NCBI GenBank assembly: GCA_041687675.1
Contig: JAWLBM010000005.1
Coordinates: 99,638 to 163,637 of the forward strand
DNA: 64,000 bases
Direction of reading: 5' to 3'
DNA from: JAWLBM01 sp041687675
GTDB lineage: Bacteria; Pseudomonadota; Alphaproteobacteria; Rhizobiales; Pleomorphomonadaceae
How positions within the stretch are numbered: the first letter of the stretch is position 1; each line of letters starts with the position of its first letter. Of the stretch, positions 9,396 to 17,840 are shown in pieces. Below the pieces are notes generated by a model. It was not told the origin of the DNA. It saw nothing but the letters and a program-made list of their open reading frames with translations, and searched no databases. Position numbers and translations under genes: made by a program.

Positions 9396-10450
9396 GTGAG
9401 GCCGTCCAGGTAGAGGGCGATGGCCTCGATCTCCGCCTCGGGGAGCATGCCGAAGTGGGGCATGTTGACGTCTGGCTTGATCACATGCGTCGCCGCCAGC
9501 CAGTTGGCGAACGCCTCTGGGTCGTTGGGGAGGATGCCGGCGCCGAGGCTGAGCCGGCTACCGACATGGGTGAGGTCGGGCCCGAGCCCGCCGGTCGCGT
9601 CGGTGCCGCGGATCGTATGGCAGGCGCCGCAGCCGTAGCCGAGGAAGAGCTCCAGCCCGCGCGCCTCGACCGGCCCCTCGGGCGGCTCGGCCGGCGCCGC
9701 CTGCCGCTCGAGCCACGCGGCGAAGTCGGCGGGCGCCATGCTCACCGCCTCGAAGTTCATCAACGCGTGGGAGGTGCCGCAGTATTCCGCGCAGGCGCCG
9801 CGGAAGACGCCCTCCCGCGTCGGCTCCAGCACCATCCGGTTCACCCGGCCGGGGATCATGTCCACCTTTCCGGCCAGCGAGGGGATCCAGAAGGAGTGGA
9901 TCACGTCCGGGCTGACGAGGTCGAAGGCGGTCGCCCGGCCCACCGGCAGGCGGACCTCGTTGGCGAGCGGGATCTCGCGCCCGTCCTCGGTGAGATAGGT
10001 CACCCGCCACCACCAGCGCTCGCCCGACACGCGAACCTTCATGCCGCCCTCCGGGACGGGCGGGTGGACCACCGGGAGGATGTGGAGGCTCCAGACGAGC
10101 AGGGCGGCGAGCACGACGGAGGGCACCACCGCGCCACCGCCGATGATGAGGATGCGGGTCTTGCCGAGGTCGTGGCTGTTCGGGCGGGCAAAGACCGCGT
10201 AGACCGCCAGGCCGATCACCGCCAGCCAGACCACGGCGGCGCCCGCGAGCAGCACCCACCAGAGATCGGCGATGGCCTCCGCCGACCGCCCCGCAGGGTC
10301 GAGCACCGATTGCCGGCCCTGGCAGCCGGACAGCAGCAGCGCAGGGACGGGGAGGGCGGGGCCCGGCCGGATCCGGCGACGTCCGGGGCGGATGCCGAGG
10401 GCGGAGTTGGCGCCGCTCCGCTCGCGTCTGGTTCGTCCGCCCTTTCCCAT
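9392..10450 (-). CDS. Cytochrome c oxidase subunit II with cytochrome c domain (caa3 type)
   Basis: This 352-residue lipoprotein is the electron-entry subunit. A lipobox-like LLLSGC ends the leader; two transmembrane helices follow (WWVLLAGAAVVWLAVIGLAV and VVPSVVLAALLVWSL). The cupredoxin domain carries the CuA ligands CAEYCGTSH with a downstream methionine (HALM). A C-terminal cytochrome c domain has CGACH as heme site and MPHFGM as the likely axial methionine. I chose the ATG at 10450, preceded by GGAAAGG; an earlier in-frame start at 10519 adds only a charged leader. It is the first gene of the four-gene oxidase operon. Heme A synthesis and copper-assembly genes are not here. Confidence 0.93.
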   Translation of the reverse strand: MGKGGRTRRERSGANSALGIRPGRRRIRPGPALPVPALLLSGCQGRQSVLDPAGRSAEAIADLWWVLLAGAAVVWLAVIGLAVYAVFARPNSHDLGKTRILIIGGGAVVPSVVLAALLVWSLHILPVVHPPVPEGGMKVRVSGERWWWRVTYLTEDGREIPLANEVRLPVGRATAFDLVSPDVIHSFWIPSLAGKVDMIPGRVNRMVLEPTREGVFRGACAEYCGTSHALMNFEAVSMAPADFAAWLERQAAPAEPPEGPVEARGLELFLGYGCGACHTIRGTDATGGLGPDLTHVGSRLSLGAGILPNDPEAFANWLAATHVIKPDVNMPHFGMLPEAEIEAIALYLDGLT

Positions 10451-10578
10451 CCGCCGCCTTTCCGGTCCTCCCACCTCCGCCTCACCGGACCGCTCGGAGC
10501 GTGAAACCGGGTGCACCAACGAGGAACGATGCGGCGCGGCCGGAGTTCCGGGGCGGGCGGGGCCGGGAGAGCGTCCGC

Positions 10579-11613
10579 TCAGTCCCGGTCCCGGTCGTCG
10601 AGCAGTTCGCGGAGGTTGCGGGCGAGCTGCTCGAAGGCGAAGGCGAGCGCGAGGATCTGCTCGAGGTCCTCGCGGGACAGATCGGAGACCTGCTCGGTGC
10701 GGCTCACGTCGATCGCATCGGTCAGCCTGTCGATCTTGTCCTCGATCGAGGGGCCGTCCCGGTTTCGGCCGGTCTCGCAGGACTCGGCGGCCGCTTCCAA
10801 TGTGCCGGACACCGCGTCGGCGGCCTCCCGGAGCGGCTGCTCGAGACGGCGGACGAGCGTCTTCGGCAGCGGCCGGTCGCCCAGCCTGTCGAGGATGGCG
10901 AGCGTGTACCAGATCCGCTCGGTCGCCGTGACCGGCGGGTCGCGCCGCCTCCTGCGCAGCCGCAGCAGGCGCTCCGGTCGGGTGACGTCGAAGGACTGGC
11001 CCGCGGCCCGCAGCGAGGATTCGATCCGTCGGTGGATCGGCGCATGGTCGCCCTTTTCGCCGAGGAGGTCCCCCACGCAGCGGCGCAGAAGCGTCGCGCA
11101 GCCGCGCTGGGCGTCGGCGACCGCGCTGCGTGCCTGGGAATCGGCAGCCCGCGGGAAGATCAGCACGGAGGCGAGCGCCCCCGCAGCCGCGCCCGCGACG
11201 ATGCCGACCGAGCGCTCGAAGGCGTTCTCGACCACGTCGAAGCCCGGTGCGATCACCATCATGGTGCCGGTGACAAGCCCATAGCGCAGTTGCGGATACC
11301 AGCCGGTGACGAGGCTCATGACCCCGACCACGGCCGCCAGCGAGGCGACCGTGCGCCAGCCGCCGGTGCCCACGGTGAACACCAGGGCGAGCGCGACGGC
11401 AACGCCGAGGACCGCCCCGATCACCCGGCTGACGGCGGTTTCAAGGGTGCCGCCGATGTTGCCCTGGACGACGAACACGGCGGAGAACACCGCCCAGGTC
11501 TCCGCCTCCTTGCCGATCAGCAGGCCGACACCATAGGCGGCCATCGCGCCCACGGCGGTCTGGATGGCCATGCGCAGGGGGTCGCGCCGGGGCGAAAGGA
11601 TCGACAACCGCAT
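10579..11613 (-). CDS. FUSC-family membrane protein (aromatic acid exporter-like)
   Basis: The 344-residue product has six likely membrane helices in the first half, beginning MAIQTAVGAMAAYGVGLLIG and including the characteristic AVFVVQGNIGGTLETAVSRVIGAVLG. A soluble, arginine- and glutamate-rich helical tail follows. This is the arrangement of FUSC/YccS-type proteins related to aromatic acid or fusaric acid efflux pumps. The substrate cannot be inferred. I chose the ATG at 11613 (MRLSILSPRRDPLRMAIQ), since the longer frame adds only a proline-rich leader. It is a single gene between the oxidase operon and an outer-membrane protein gene, all on the minus strand. Confidence 0.8.
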   Translation of the reverse strand: MRLSILSPRRDPLRMAIQTAVGAMAAYGVGLLIGKEAETWAVFSAVFVVQGNIGGTLETAVSRVIGAVLGVAVALALVFTVGTGGWRTVASLAAVVGVMSLVTGWYPQLRYGLVTGTMMVIAPGFDVVENAFERSVGIVAGAAAGALASVLIFPRAADSQARSAVADAQRGCATLLRRCVGDLLGEKGDHAPIHRRIESSLRAAGQSFDVTRPERLLRLRRRRRDPPVTATERIWYTLAILDRLGDRPLPKTLVRRLEQPLREAADAVSGTLEAAAESCETGRNRDGPSIEDKIDRLTDAIDVSRTEQVSDLSREDLEQILALAFAFEQLARNLRELLDDRDRD

Positions 11614-11689
11614 CGAGGGCTCCGGAAGGGGTCCCGATGCGAACTGGCAAGGCCGGGCTTTGTTCCCCGCCGGCGGAGGGGGAGAAAGC

Positions 11690-11716
11690 AAAACGGCGCA
11701 GCCATTAGCCGCGCCG
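11690..11716 (-). terminator. Rho-independent terminator after the outer-membrane protein gene
   Basis: Read on the minus strand, a CGGCGC/GCGCCG stem (11694-11699 with 11711-11716) and an 11-base loop are followed by TTTTGCTTT. It lies 28 bases past the stop of the outer-membrane protein gene and separates it from the FUSC gene. Confidence 0.75.
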
Positions 11717-11743
11717 CCTGCCTGTACGTCCTCGTCAGGTGGG

Positions 11744-12409
11744 TCAGAACATGTAGTTCAGGCCGAAGCGGACGATGCTGAGGTCGGCGTCGCCCTCGAT
11801 GCCGCCGAGGTTCGGGAAGTAGTTCTCGTCGCCGAGGTCGACCCAGAGATACTCGCCCTTCATGGTGAGGTTCTCGCTGATCGCGAACTCGATGCCGCCG
11901 CCGACGGTCCAGCCGGTGTGCCAGTTGTCGTCGGAGATGCTGACGCCGCCGGCGGAGATTTCGACGTCGTTGTAGCCGAAGGCGACGCCGCCGGTGACGT
12001 AGGGCATCAGGGAGTCGAAGGCGACGCCGACGCGGCCGCGGATGGTCGACAGCCACTCGAGGTCGCTGCTGACGGTGAGCGGCGGGCGGGTGGCGTAGGT
12101 GGTCGAAGAGTCCATGCCGCCGAACTGCACGTCGCCTTCAATGCCGAAGACGATGGAGTCCCACTGGTAGTTGTAGCCGGCCTGGATGCCGCCGATCCAG
12201 CCGTCGAGATCGGCCTGGGGAAGCGGGGTGACGTTGAGATCGCCGAAGGCGTAGCCGGCGTTGAGGCCGGCGTAGAAGCCCGACCAGTCGAACATGTTCG
12301 GCGCCTGCGCGATCGGCGACGGAGCAAAGGTGGTTTCCGGTAGATCGGCGGCGAACGCCGGACCGGCGAGCACCGTGGCGGCACCGAGGGCGATGATCAG
12401 CTTCTTCAT
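11744..12409 (-). CDS. Outer-membrane beta-barrel protein (Omp25/RopB-like)
   Basis: A 221-residue outer-membrane protein. It has a cleavable signal peptide (MKKLIIALGAATVLAGPAFA, 1-20), then DWSGFYAGLNAGYAFG, the usual start of the eight-stranded barrel of Omp25/RopB-type porin-like proteins in this group. Alternating hydrophobic strands follow, with a final LSIVRFGLNYMF, whose terminal phenylalanine is the insertion signal for the BAM machinery. These proteins are abundant surface proteins without a defined enzyme activity. It is monocistronic, with its own terminator. Confidence 0.9.
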   Translation of the reverse strand: MKKLIIALGAATVLAGPAFAADLPETTFAPSPIAQAPNMFDWSGFYAGLNAGYAFGDLNVTPLPQADLDGWIGGIQAGYNYQWDSIVFGIEGDVQFGGMDSSTTYATRPPLTVSSDLEWLSTIRGRVGVAFDSLMPYVTGGVAFGYNDVEISAGGVSISDDNWHTGWTVGGGIEFAISENLTMKGEYLWVDLGDENYFPNLGGIEGDADLSIVRFGLNYMF

Positions 12410-12813
12410 GACGCAAACCTCTCTAGGACTTGGCCTGTGGGGAGAAGGTTGCGCAGAGCCGCCTCTTTAGCAACATGCACAAAATGGAATTCATGCTTGC
12501 GTTGCGTGGCGGCCACACCGTCCGGACGCCCGATCCCGACGCCGAAGTGCTCGGAGGGCGGGGCGGGCATCGGGACGCACGGCCGGGCCCGCGGGTCGCT
12601 GCCTTCGTCCTTGCAGGCTGCGGACGGCGAAGCGCGGCGGGAGCCGAGCTGATTCAACGGTCTGGCGGCGCATGCGGCGTAGGGCCGCAGTGGCGCTTCA
12701 GCAACGGAAAGGGTGCGATCGAGCCGTCGGGGACATCCATCCGGCCATTTGCAATTGATTTACCGTTCTGCTCGGCAACTATGGGTGCGACCGCCAATCC
12801 ATCGGAGCGACAG
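12410..12813 (+). other. Divergent intergenic region between two outer-membrane protein genes
   Basis: This 404-bp gap holds the upstream regions of the Omp25-like gene (minus) and the MipA/OmpV-like gene (plus). Two AT-richer patches stand out against the GC-rich background, at about 12470-12500 and 12745-12780, and probably contain the promoters. I cannot assign -35/-10 boxes with confidence. Open frames here show no protein similarity that I recognise. Confidence 0.4.
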
Positions 12814-13641
12814 ATGCGCACGAGAAACCACCTGATCGTATGCACCCTTCTCTGCGCGGCCCTCACGCAGTCGCCCGTCGGGGCTTCCGCACAGGAGGTG
12901 GCGGTGGGGCTCGAGGATCCCGCCGCGCCCGGCCGGCAGTATGTGATCGACCTCGGCGGCGGAGGCATAGTCAGCCCGGCCTATCCCGGCGCCGACAGCC
13001 TGCTCCTGTTTCCGTTCCCGATCGTGATCGTCAGCCGGTTCTACCTGCCGGGCTTCGGGCAGGTTGCCGACGGCACCGAGACGGTTCGCGGCTTCAGCTT
13101 CTTTCCCTCCTTCGGCTTCAACGGCGAGCGGACCGCCTCGGACTCCTCCGACCTGACCGGAACCGAGGACGTCGACTGGGCGCTCGAACTCGGCCTCGGG
13201 GCCGCCTACCGCTACGACTACCTCCGCGGCTTCGTCGCCCTGCGCCAGGGCATCAACGGCCACACCGGGCAGGTCGCGGACTTCGGGCTCGACGTGATCA
13301 CCAACCCGACCGACCGGCTGCAGCTGGAGTTCGGGCCGCGCGCGACCTGGGCGTCGGGCGGCTACATGGACACTTACTTCGGTGTCAGCGCGGCGGAAGC
13401 GGCCGCTCCCGGGTCCGTGCTCTCCGCCTATGACACGGACGCAGGGTTCAAGTCGGTCGGCGTCGCCGCACGCGCCAGCTATGCCTGGACGGAGAAGACC
13501 CGCTTCCACCTCCAGGCGGGCTGGGACCGCTTCGTCGGAGACGCAGCCGACAGCCCCATCGTCGATCGCGGCGACGAAGACCAGTTCTACGTCGGCGCCG
13601 GCATCACCTACCGCTTCTCCTTCGACCTCTTCGAGGAGTGA
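12814..13641 (+). CDS. MipA/OmpV-family outer-membrane protein
   Basis: The 275-residue product has a signal peptide ending PVGASA (about 1-25), then YVIDLGGGGIVSPAYPGADSLLLFPFPIV, the opening of the MipA/OmpV family of outer-membrane barrels. Later strands include GAAYRYDYLRGFVALRQGING and DQFYVGAGITYRFSF at the end. In enterobacteria MipA scaffolds murein enzymes, while OmpV-type members are porin-like; which applies here is unknown. I chose the ATG at 12814 because the signal peptide begins there and GGAG lies eight bases upstream; the long upstream in-frame extension is non-coding. Confidence 0.85.
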   Translation: MRTRNHLIVCTLLCAALTQSPVGASAQEVAVGLEDPAAPGRQYVIDLGGGGIVSPAYPGADSLLLFPFPIVIVSRFYLPGFGQVADGTETVRGFSFFPSFGFNGERTASDSSDLTGTEDVDWALELGLGAAYRYDYLRGFVALRQGINGHTGQVADFGLDVITNPTDRLQLEFGPRATWASGGYMDTYFGVSAAEAAAPGSVLSAYDTDAGFKSVGVAARASYAWTEKTRFHLQAGWDRFVGDAADSPIVDRGDEDQFYVGAGITYRFSFDLFEE

Positions 13642-13679
13642 CCCGCCGACCGGGACCGGGCGGCCCCGGGCTTGCCCGG

Positions 13680-14111
13680 TCAGCCGCGGAACCTGCTCAC
13701 GCCGTAGACACGCTCCACGATCAGGAACACCAGCGCCGTGGTCCAGCCGATCACGATGGCGCCGTTCGTGGACGCGAAGGACCCGAGCAGGCGCCAGTCC
13801 TTGGTGAGGACGATGTCGCCGTAGCCGAGCGTGGTGTAGGTCACGGTGGAGAAGTAGAGCGCCTCCTCGAAGGTGCCGAGGGCCCCGAGACCGAGGAGCA
13901 GGACCGCCCAGGTCCAGCACTGGACCACGATCGAGCAGAAGAACCAGAGCACGAAGAGGACGACGCGCAGGGCCCTGCCGTGGAAGAGCATGTCGGGCGG
14001 CGGCGGCCTGCGCAGCAGGGCGAAGGCGGCCCACATGAAGCCGGCGTGCACGCTGATCGTGACCACGATCATCCCCGCGCCGATCAGGAGCTGGATGAGG
14101 ATCATGGGCAT
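13680..14111 (-). CDS. Two-TM potassium-channel-like membrane protein
   Basis: The 143-residue product has an N-terminal helix (ILIQLLIGAGMIVVTISVHAGFMWAAFALL), a second pair of helices, and a pore loop with TVTYTTLGYGDIVL. The TxGYGD element is the selectivity filter of potassium channels. It lacks any cytosolic regulatory (TrkA/RCK) domain, so it matches the short ion-channel family of two to three helices. The start at 14111 gives MPMILIQ, with GGAGTA immediately upstream. It is the gene nearest the 3' end of the N-ATPase operon but is separated from it by 226 bases in which I see no gene. Confidence 0.8.
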   Translation of the reverse strand: MPMILIQLLIGAGMIVVTISVHAGFMWAAFALLRRPPPPDMLFHGRALRVVLFVLWFFCSIVVQCWTWAVLLLGLGALGTFEEALYFSTVTYTTLGYGDIVLTKDWRLLGSFASTNGAIVIGWTTALVFLIVERVYGVSRFRG

Positions 14112-14337
14112 TACTCCGTCGCCGAGGGACGCGGCCCTGCCTGCGCCAAAGCCCGACCCTGCCGGACGCCGGCCGCCTGACTGGATAGATCCGACCACCT
14201 CATGCGCGCAACGAACCCCTTGAGACCTTCCCCGGTCATACGCCGATCGAGGGGAGCGTTCCAAGAGGGTTGCCGATTCGGGGCCGACCCGCCACGGCCT
14301 CGACGGGGGCCCCGACACCCGGGACGCCGGGCTCGCC

Positions 14338-15216
14338 TCAACTGCGCGAGTTGACGGCCTCGAAGCCCGACACGACGTCCAGCAATTCGCGGGTGATCGT
14401 TTCCTGGCGGCGCTGGCGGTAGAGCTGGCGGAGATCGTCCCGCCGCTCCTCGATGTTCCGCTCGGCGGCCTGCATCGCAGCGAGACGCGAGGCATGTTCG
14501 CTGGCCAGCGCCTCGGCGAGGGCGCGGTAGATCAGCACAAACAGCCGCTGCTGCACGAGCGCGGACATGAGCGCATCGGGGTTCATCCGGAACAACGGCA
14601 GCGACCGGCCCGGCCACTCGGCCTCCGCCAGTTTGCGCAGGTAGGCAAGGGGCAACGGAAGCAGCCGGTGCGCCTGCGATTGCGCCACGATCCGGCCCTC
14701 CCGGCGGTTGTGCGCCAGCCAGACCCGCCCGACTCCACTCGCCTGCGTCCACCGATCGATCTCGACGATGACGGTCTGCACCAGTCGCGACAGCCCATCA
14801 ACCGAGGCTGGCAGGGCGTGAACGAAGTCCAGTGGCAAACCGTTCGCCTCGAACCGGGCCGCGACGCGGACCCCGATGACGCCCAGAGCCATCGGCCGCC
14901 CCTCCATGCGGGCTTGGGCGAAGCGCGTGATCCGGTCGTTGTAGCCCCCGCACAGCCCGCGATCGGATCCGATGACGATCAGCGCCTCTTGCCCGGCGGC
15001 GTTGCCCGACCCTGGCAGCGGCAGGCCCTCGGACTTGCGTTGACGCAACACAGCCATCAGGCCCAGCTCAACCGTGCGGGCATAGTCGGCCATCGCCGCC
15101 TCGGCATTTTCGTATTGGCGGATGCTGACCGAGGACAGCGCCTTCATCGTTCGTACGATGGACTGGATGTCTTTCGTGGTCTCAAGCGCATCCCCGAGGC
15201 TTTCAAGGGTGTCCAT
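14338..15216 (-). CDS. atpG: N-ATPase gamma subunit
   Basis: Last gene of the N-ATPase operon. The 292-residue gamma subunit forms the central stalk that rotates inside the alpha3-beta3 head. The N-terminal helix has IQSIVRTMKALSSVSIRQYENA, the middle IGSDRGLCGGYNDRI is the conserved gamma signature, and the C-terminal helix (RRDDLRQLYRQRRQETITRELLDVVSG) completes the coiled shaft. It overlaps the end of atpA by 14 bases, which supports translational coupling. Its sequence is diverged from housekeeping F-type gamma subunits, as expected for this clade. Confidence 0.92.
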   Translation of the reverse strand: MDTLESLGDALETTKDIQSIVRTMKALSSVSIRQYENAEAAMADYARTVELGLMAVLRQRKSEGLPLPGSGNAAGQEALIVIGSDRGLCGGYNDRITRFAQARMEGRPMALGVIGVRVAARFEANGLPLDFVHALPASVDGLSRLVQTVIVEIDRWTQASGVGRVWLAHNRREGRIVAQSQAHRLLPLPLAYLRKLAEAEWPGRSLPLFRMNPDALMSALVQQRLFVLIYRALAEALASEHASRLAAMQAAERNIEERRDDLRQLYRQRRQETITRELLDVVSGFEAVNSRS

Positions 15217-16738
15217 CGCGGTCCTCCGAGCGCATCCCGGACAGCGCGCCGCGCATTACCTCGATCAGCGCAGCGCGGTGCTCCTCGTCCAGCTTCGCAC
15301 CCCCGGTGATCCGGTCGCAGATCTCAGGCACTTCGGCGCGCACGGTCCTGCAAACCCGTTCCTCGGCCTCTGCAACGTCGTCGGGATGGATGTCGTCGAA
15401 CAGGCCCTCCGTCGCCGCCAGCAGCGTTGCGATCTGCTCGGGCACCTCGATGTGGTCGTGCTCGTCCTGCTTGAGAACCTCGCGCACCCGCAGGCCGCGT
15501 GTCAGCTTGCGGCGCGTCTCGGCATCGAGCTGAGTGCCGAAGCGGGCGAAGGTCTCGAGCTCCTCGAATTGCGCATACATCAGCCGCAGGTTGCCGGCGA
15601 CCGCGCGAAAGGCGGGCAGCTGTACCTTGCCGCCTACGCGGCTGACCGAGGTTCCTATGTCGATCGCCGGCAGGTGCCCCTTCTCGAAGAGCGAGGGTGA
15701 CAGGTAGATCTGCCCGTCGGTGATCGAGATCAGGTTGGTCGGGATGTAGGCCGATATGTTCTGCGCCTGCGTCTCTACCACCGGCAGGGCGGTGAGCGAA
15801 CCGCCGCCATATTCCTTGCGCAGCTGGGTGGCGCGTTCCAGCAGCCGGGAATGGATGTAGAAGATGTCGCCCGGATAAGCCTCGCGCCCCGGCGGGCGTC
15901 GAAGGAGGAGCGACAACTCGCGATAGGCGCGGGCGTGGCGCGTCAGGTCGTCGTAGACGACCAGCACGTCGCGCCCCTCGGCCATGAAATGCTCGGCCAT
16001 GGAGGTCGCCGCATAGGGCGCGACGAACTGCAGGCCCGGCGCATCCTCGCCGCTGGCGACGACAACGACGGTTCGCTCCATCGCGCCGCCTTCCCGCAGG
16101 CTCTGGATGACGCGCGCCACCGCCGAGGCGCGCTGGCCGATGGCGCAATAGATGGACAGCACGCCGGTGTCCTTCTGGTTCAGGATCGCATCGACGGCGA
16201 TGGCCGTCTTGCCGGTCTGCCTGTCGCCGAGGATCAACTCGCGCTGGCCGCGGCCGATGGGGACGGCGGCATCCACGGCCTTGATGCCGGTCTGCAGCGG
16301 AACCTGGACTGGGGCGCGGTTCATGATGGGCGGCGCCGACTGCTCGATGGGCAGGCGCTCTTCGGCCTCTATCGACCTTCCGCCGTCAAGCGGGCGGCCG
16401 AGCGAGTCGACCACGCGGCCGATCAGACCCGAGCCGACGGGCACGTCGGCAACGCGGCCCGTGCGGCGAACCGGATCTCCCGGCCTCAGGCGGTGGGTGT
16501 CGCCCAGGACGATGACGCCCGCCCGAGTCTCGTCGAGGTTCGCGGCGATGCCCATGACCCCGCCCGCAAACGCCAGAAGCTCGTCCGCGCGCAGATCGGT
16601 GAAGCCTTCGACCTCCGCCACACCGTCGCCCACCGACAGGATGTGGGCGATTTCCGCCGTCTCCAGGACAGGAACGACCCGCTGGAGCGCGTCCTCGAGG
16701 GGTGCGAAGAGATCGTCGTGAAGATCGCCCAATGTCAT
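15203..16738 (-). CDS. atpA: N-ATPase alpha subunit
   Basis: The non-catalytic nucleotide-binding subunit of the head, 511 residues. It carries the Walker A GDRQTGKTAIAVDAI (about residue 170), the visible arginine-finger context SISDGQIYL/TSVSRVGGKVQ, and an N-terminal segment that should contact the peripheral stalk. The start MTLGDLHDDLFAPLEDAL at 16738 lies 10 bases after atpF; the longer frame upstream only reads into atpF. The C-terminus ends in the alpha helical domain, and all usual parts are present. Confidence 0.95.
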   Translation of the reverse strand: MTLGDLHDDLFAPLEDALQRVVPVLETAEIAHILSVGDGVAEVEGFTDLRADELLAFAGGVMGIAANLDETRAGVIVLGDTHRLRPGDPVRRTGRVADVPVGSGLIGRVVDSLGRPLDGGRSIEAEERLPIEQSAPPIMNRAPVQVPLQTGIKAVDAAVPIGRGQRELILGDRQTGKTAIAVDAILNQKDTGVLSIYCAIGQRASAVARVIQSLREGGAMERTVVVVASGEDAPGLQFVAPYAATSMAEHFMAEGRDVLVVYDDLTRHARAYRELSLLLRRPPGREAYPGDIFYIHSRLLERATQLRKEYGGGSLTALPVVETQAQNISAYIPTNLISITDGQIYLSPSLFEKGHLPAIDIGTSVSRVGGKVQLPAFRAVAGNLRLMYAQFEELETFARFGTQLDAETRRKLTRGLRVREVLKQDEHDHIEVPEQIATLLAATEGLFDDIHPDDVAEAEERVCRTVRAEVPEICDRITGGAKLDEEHRAALIEVMRGALSGMRSEDRDGHP

Positions 16739-16748
16739 CGTGCGTCTC

Positions 16749-17543
16749 TCAGCCGGTCGCCGGCGCGCGGCTGCGGCGCAAGCGGCTGCTGCCCTCGATC
16801 GCCTCGTCGAGCGTTGTCTCCAGGCGGCCAAGGAACCGCGAGGCGGACCATTCGACCGTCTGCTCGCCGATGGTCAGGCGGGCGCCGAGCAGCAGGTCTG
16901 CGCCTTCATGATACTCGACCTCGATGTCGGGGGTGATCTGTGTGTGGATCGCGCGGGTGATCTGACCGCGCGCTCCCGGTGTCAGCACCAAGCTGCTCTC
17001 GACCCGGGCGGGCCCTTCCGCACGGGCGGCCGCCGCCACCAGCTTCTTGCGCGTCTCCTGGTCGAGGCTGCCCAGGCGATCCGCGAAGGTGCCCGCCACC
17101 TGACCGGCGAAATCGCTTCCGGCGTAGTCCCGAAGCACGCGGCCGACGATCTCGATGACCTGATGGCCGGCGCGCTGCTGCAGGCGGGCCACGAAGCTCT
17201 GCCGATCTTCCTCCAGACGATCCTCCCAGGTCTTGCGCCTGGCCTCCATCTCCTGGCGGAGGTCGTTCTCCAGCCTGGTGCGCAGGGCGGCAGCCTCCCG
17301 CTCGGCTTCGCGCAGCACGTCCTCCCGGCTGGCCTCGAGTTCCCTCTGCCGCTCGCGCAGGCGGGCCGCCTCGGCCTCGACCTCTTCGCGCGCAGCCTTC
17401 GCCTCGGAAAGCCGGGCCCTGATGCGCTCTTCCCGCCGCGCCATGGCTTTGGTGATCGGACGATAGAGGAACCGCTGCAGGAGCCAGACCAGAACGAGGA
17501 AGTTGACGATCTGGGCCGCTACGGTCAGCCAGTCGATCTCCAT
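16749..17543 (-). CDS. atpF: N-ATPase b subunit, long form
   Basis: The peripheral-stalk subunit, 264 residues against about 160 for a usual bacterial b subunit. One N-terminal membrane helix (VAAQIVNFLVLVWLLQRFLY) is followed by a very charged coiled coil (about 35-150). The C-terminal region (GSLDQETRKKLVAAAARAEG onward, with IGEQTVEWSASRFLGRLETTL) resembles the head-binding part of a delta subunit. The operon has no separate delta gene, so this extension probably performs that role, as proposed for N-ATPases. It sits between atpE and atpA with gaps of 4 and 10 bases. Confidence 0.92.
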   Translation of the reverse strand: MEIDWLTVAAQIVNFLVLVWLLQRFLYRPITKAMARREERIRARLSEAKAAREEVEAEAARLRERQRELEASREDVLREAEREAAALRTRLENDLRQEMEARRKTWEDRLEEDRQSFVARLQQRAGHQVIEIVGRVLRDYAGSDFAGQVAGTFADRLGSLDQETRKKLVAAAARAEGPARVESSLVLTPGARGQITRAIHTQITPDIEVEYHEGADLLLGARLTIGEQTVEWSASRFLGRLETTLDEAIEGSSRLRRSRAPATG

Positions 17544-17547
17544 CGGG

Positions 17548-17838
17548 TCAGCCTCCTGCAGCCTGCGCGGCGGTCTCGGTCGCGAGGCTGGTGAACGGGT
17601 TGGCGAAGATCAGGATCATCGCAACCACGAAACAGTAGATCGCCGTCGACTCGATCATGGCAAGACTGACGAACAGCGTCCGCGTGATCGTGTTCGCGGC
17701 GTCCGGCTGCTGTGCGATGGCCTGGAGCGCCTGCGATGCGGCGCGCCCTTCGGCGAGGGCCGGGCCGATCGAGCCGATGGCGATGGTCAGCCCGGCGGTG
17801 AAGATTGAGATGACGGCGATCCAAGTTGCTGCATCCAC
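17548..17838 (-). CDS. atpE: N-ATPase c subunit (rotor ring)
   Basis: This 96-residue proteolipid is a hairpin of two membrane helices that forms the ion-carrying rotor ring. The start is the GTG at 17838 (reading MDAATWIAVISIF), two bases after the atpB stop. Helix 1 carries GSIGPALAEG with a glutamate at position 30; helix 2 carries MIESTAIYCF with E63, S64, T65 and Y68. The ESTxxY pattern is the sodium-site type, and the second carboxylate at position 30 gives a two-carboxylate site. Some N-ATPase rings with such residues have been reported to be proton-specific, so ion choice is open. Confidence 0.93.
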   Translation of the reverse strand: MDAATWIAVISIFTAGLTIAIGSIGPALAEGRAASQALQAIAQQPDAANTITRTLFVSLAMIESTAIYCFVVAMILIFANPFTSLATETAAQAAGG

Positions 17839-17840
17839 GC

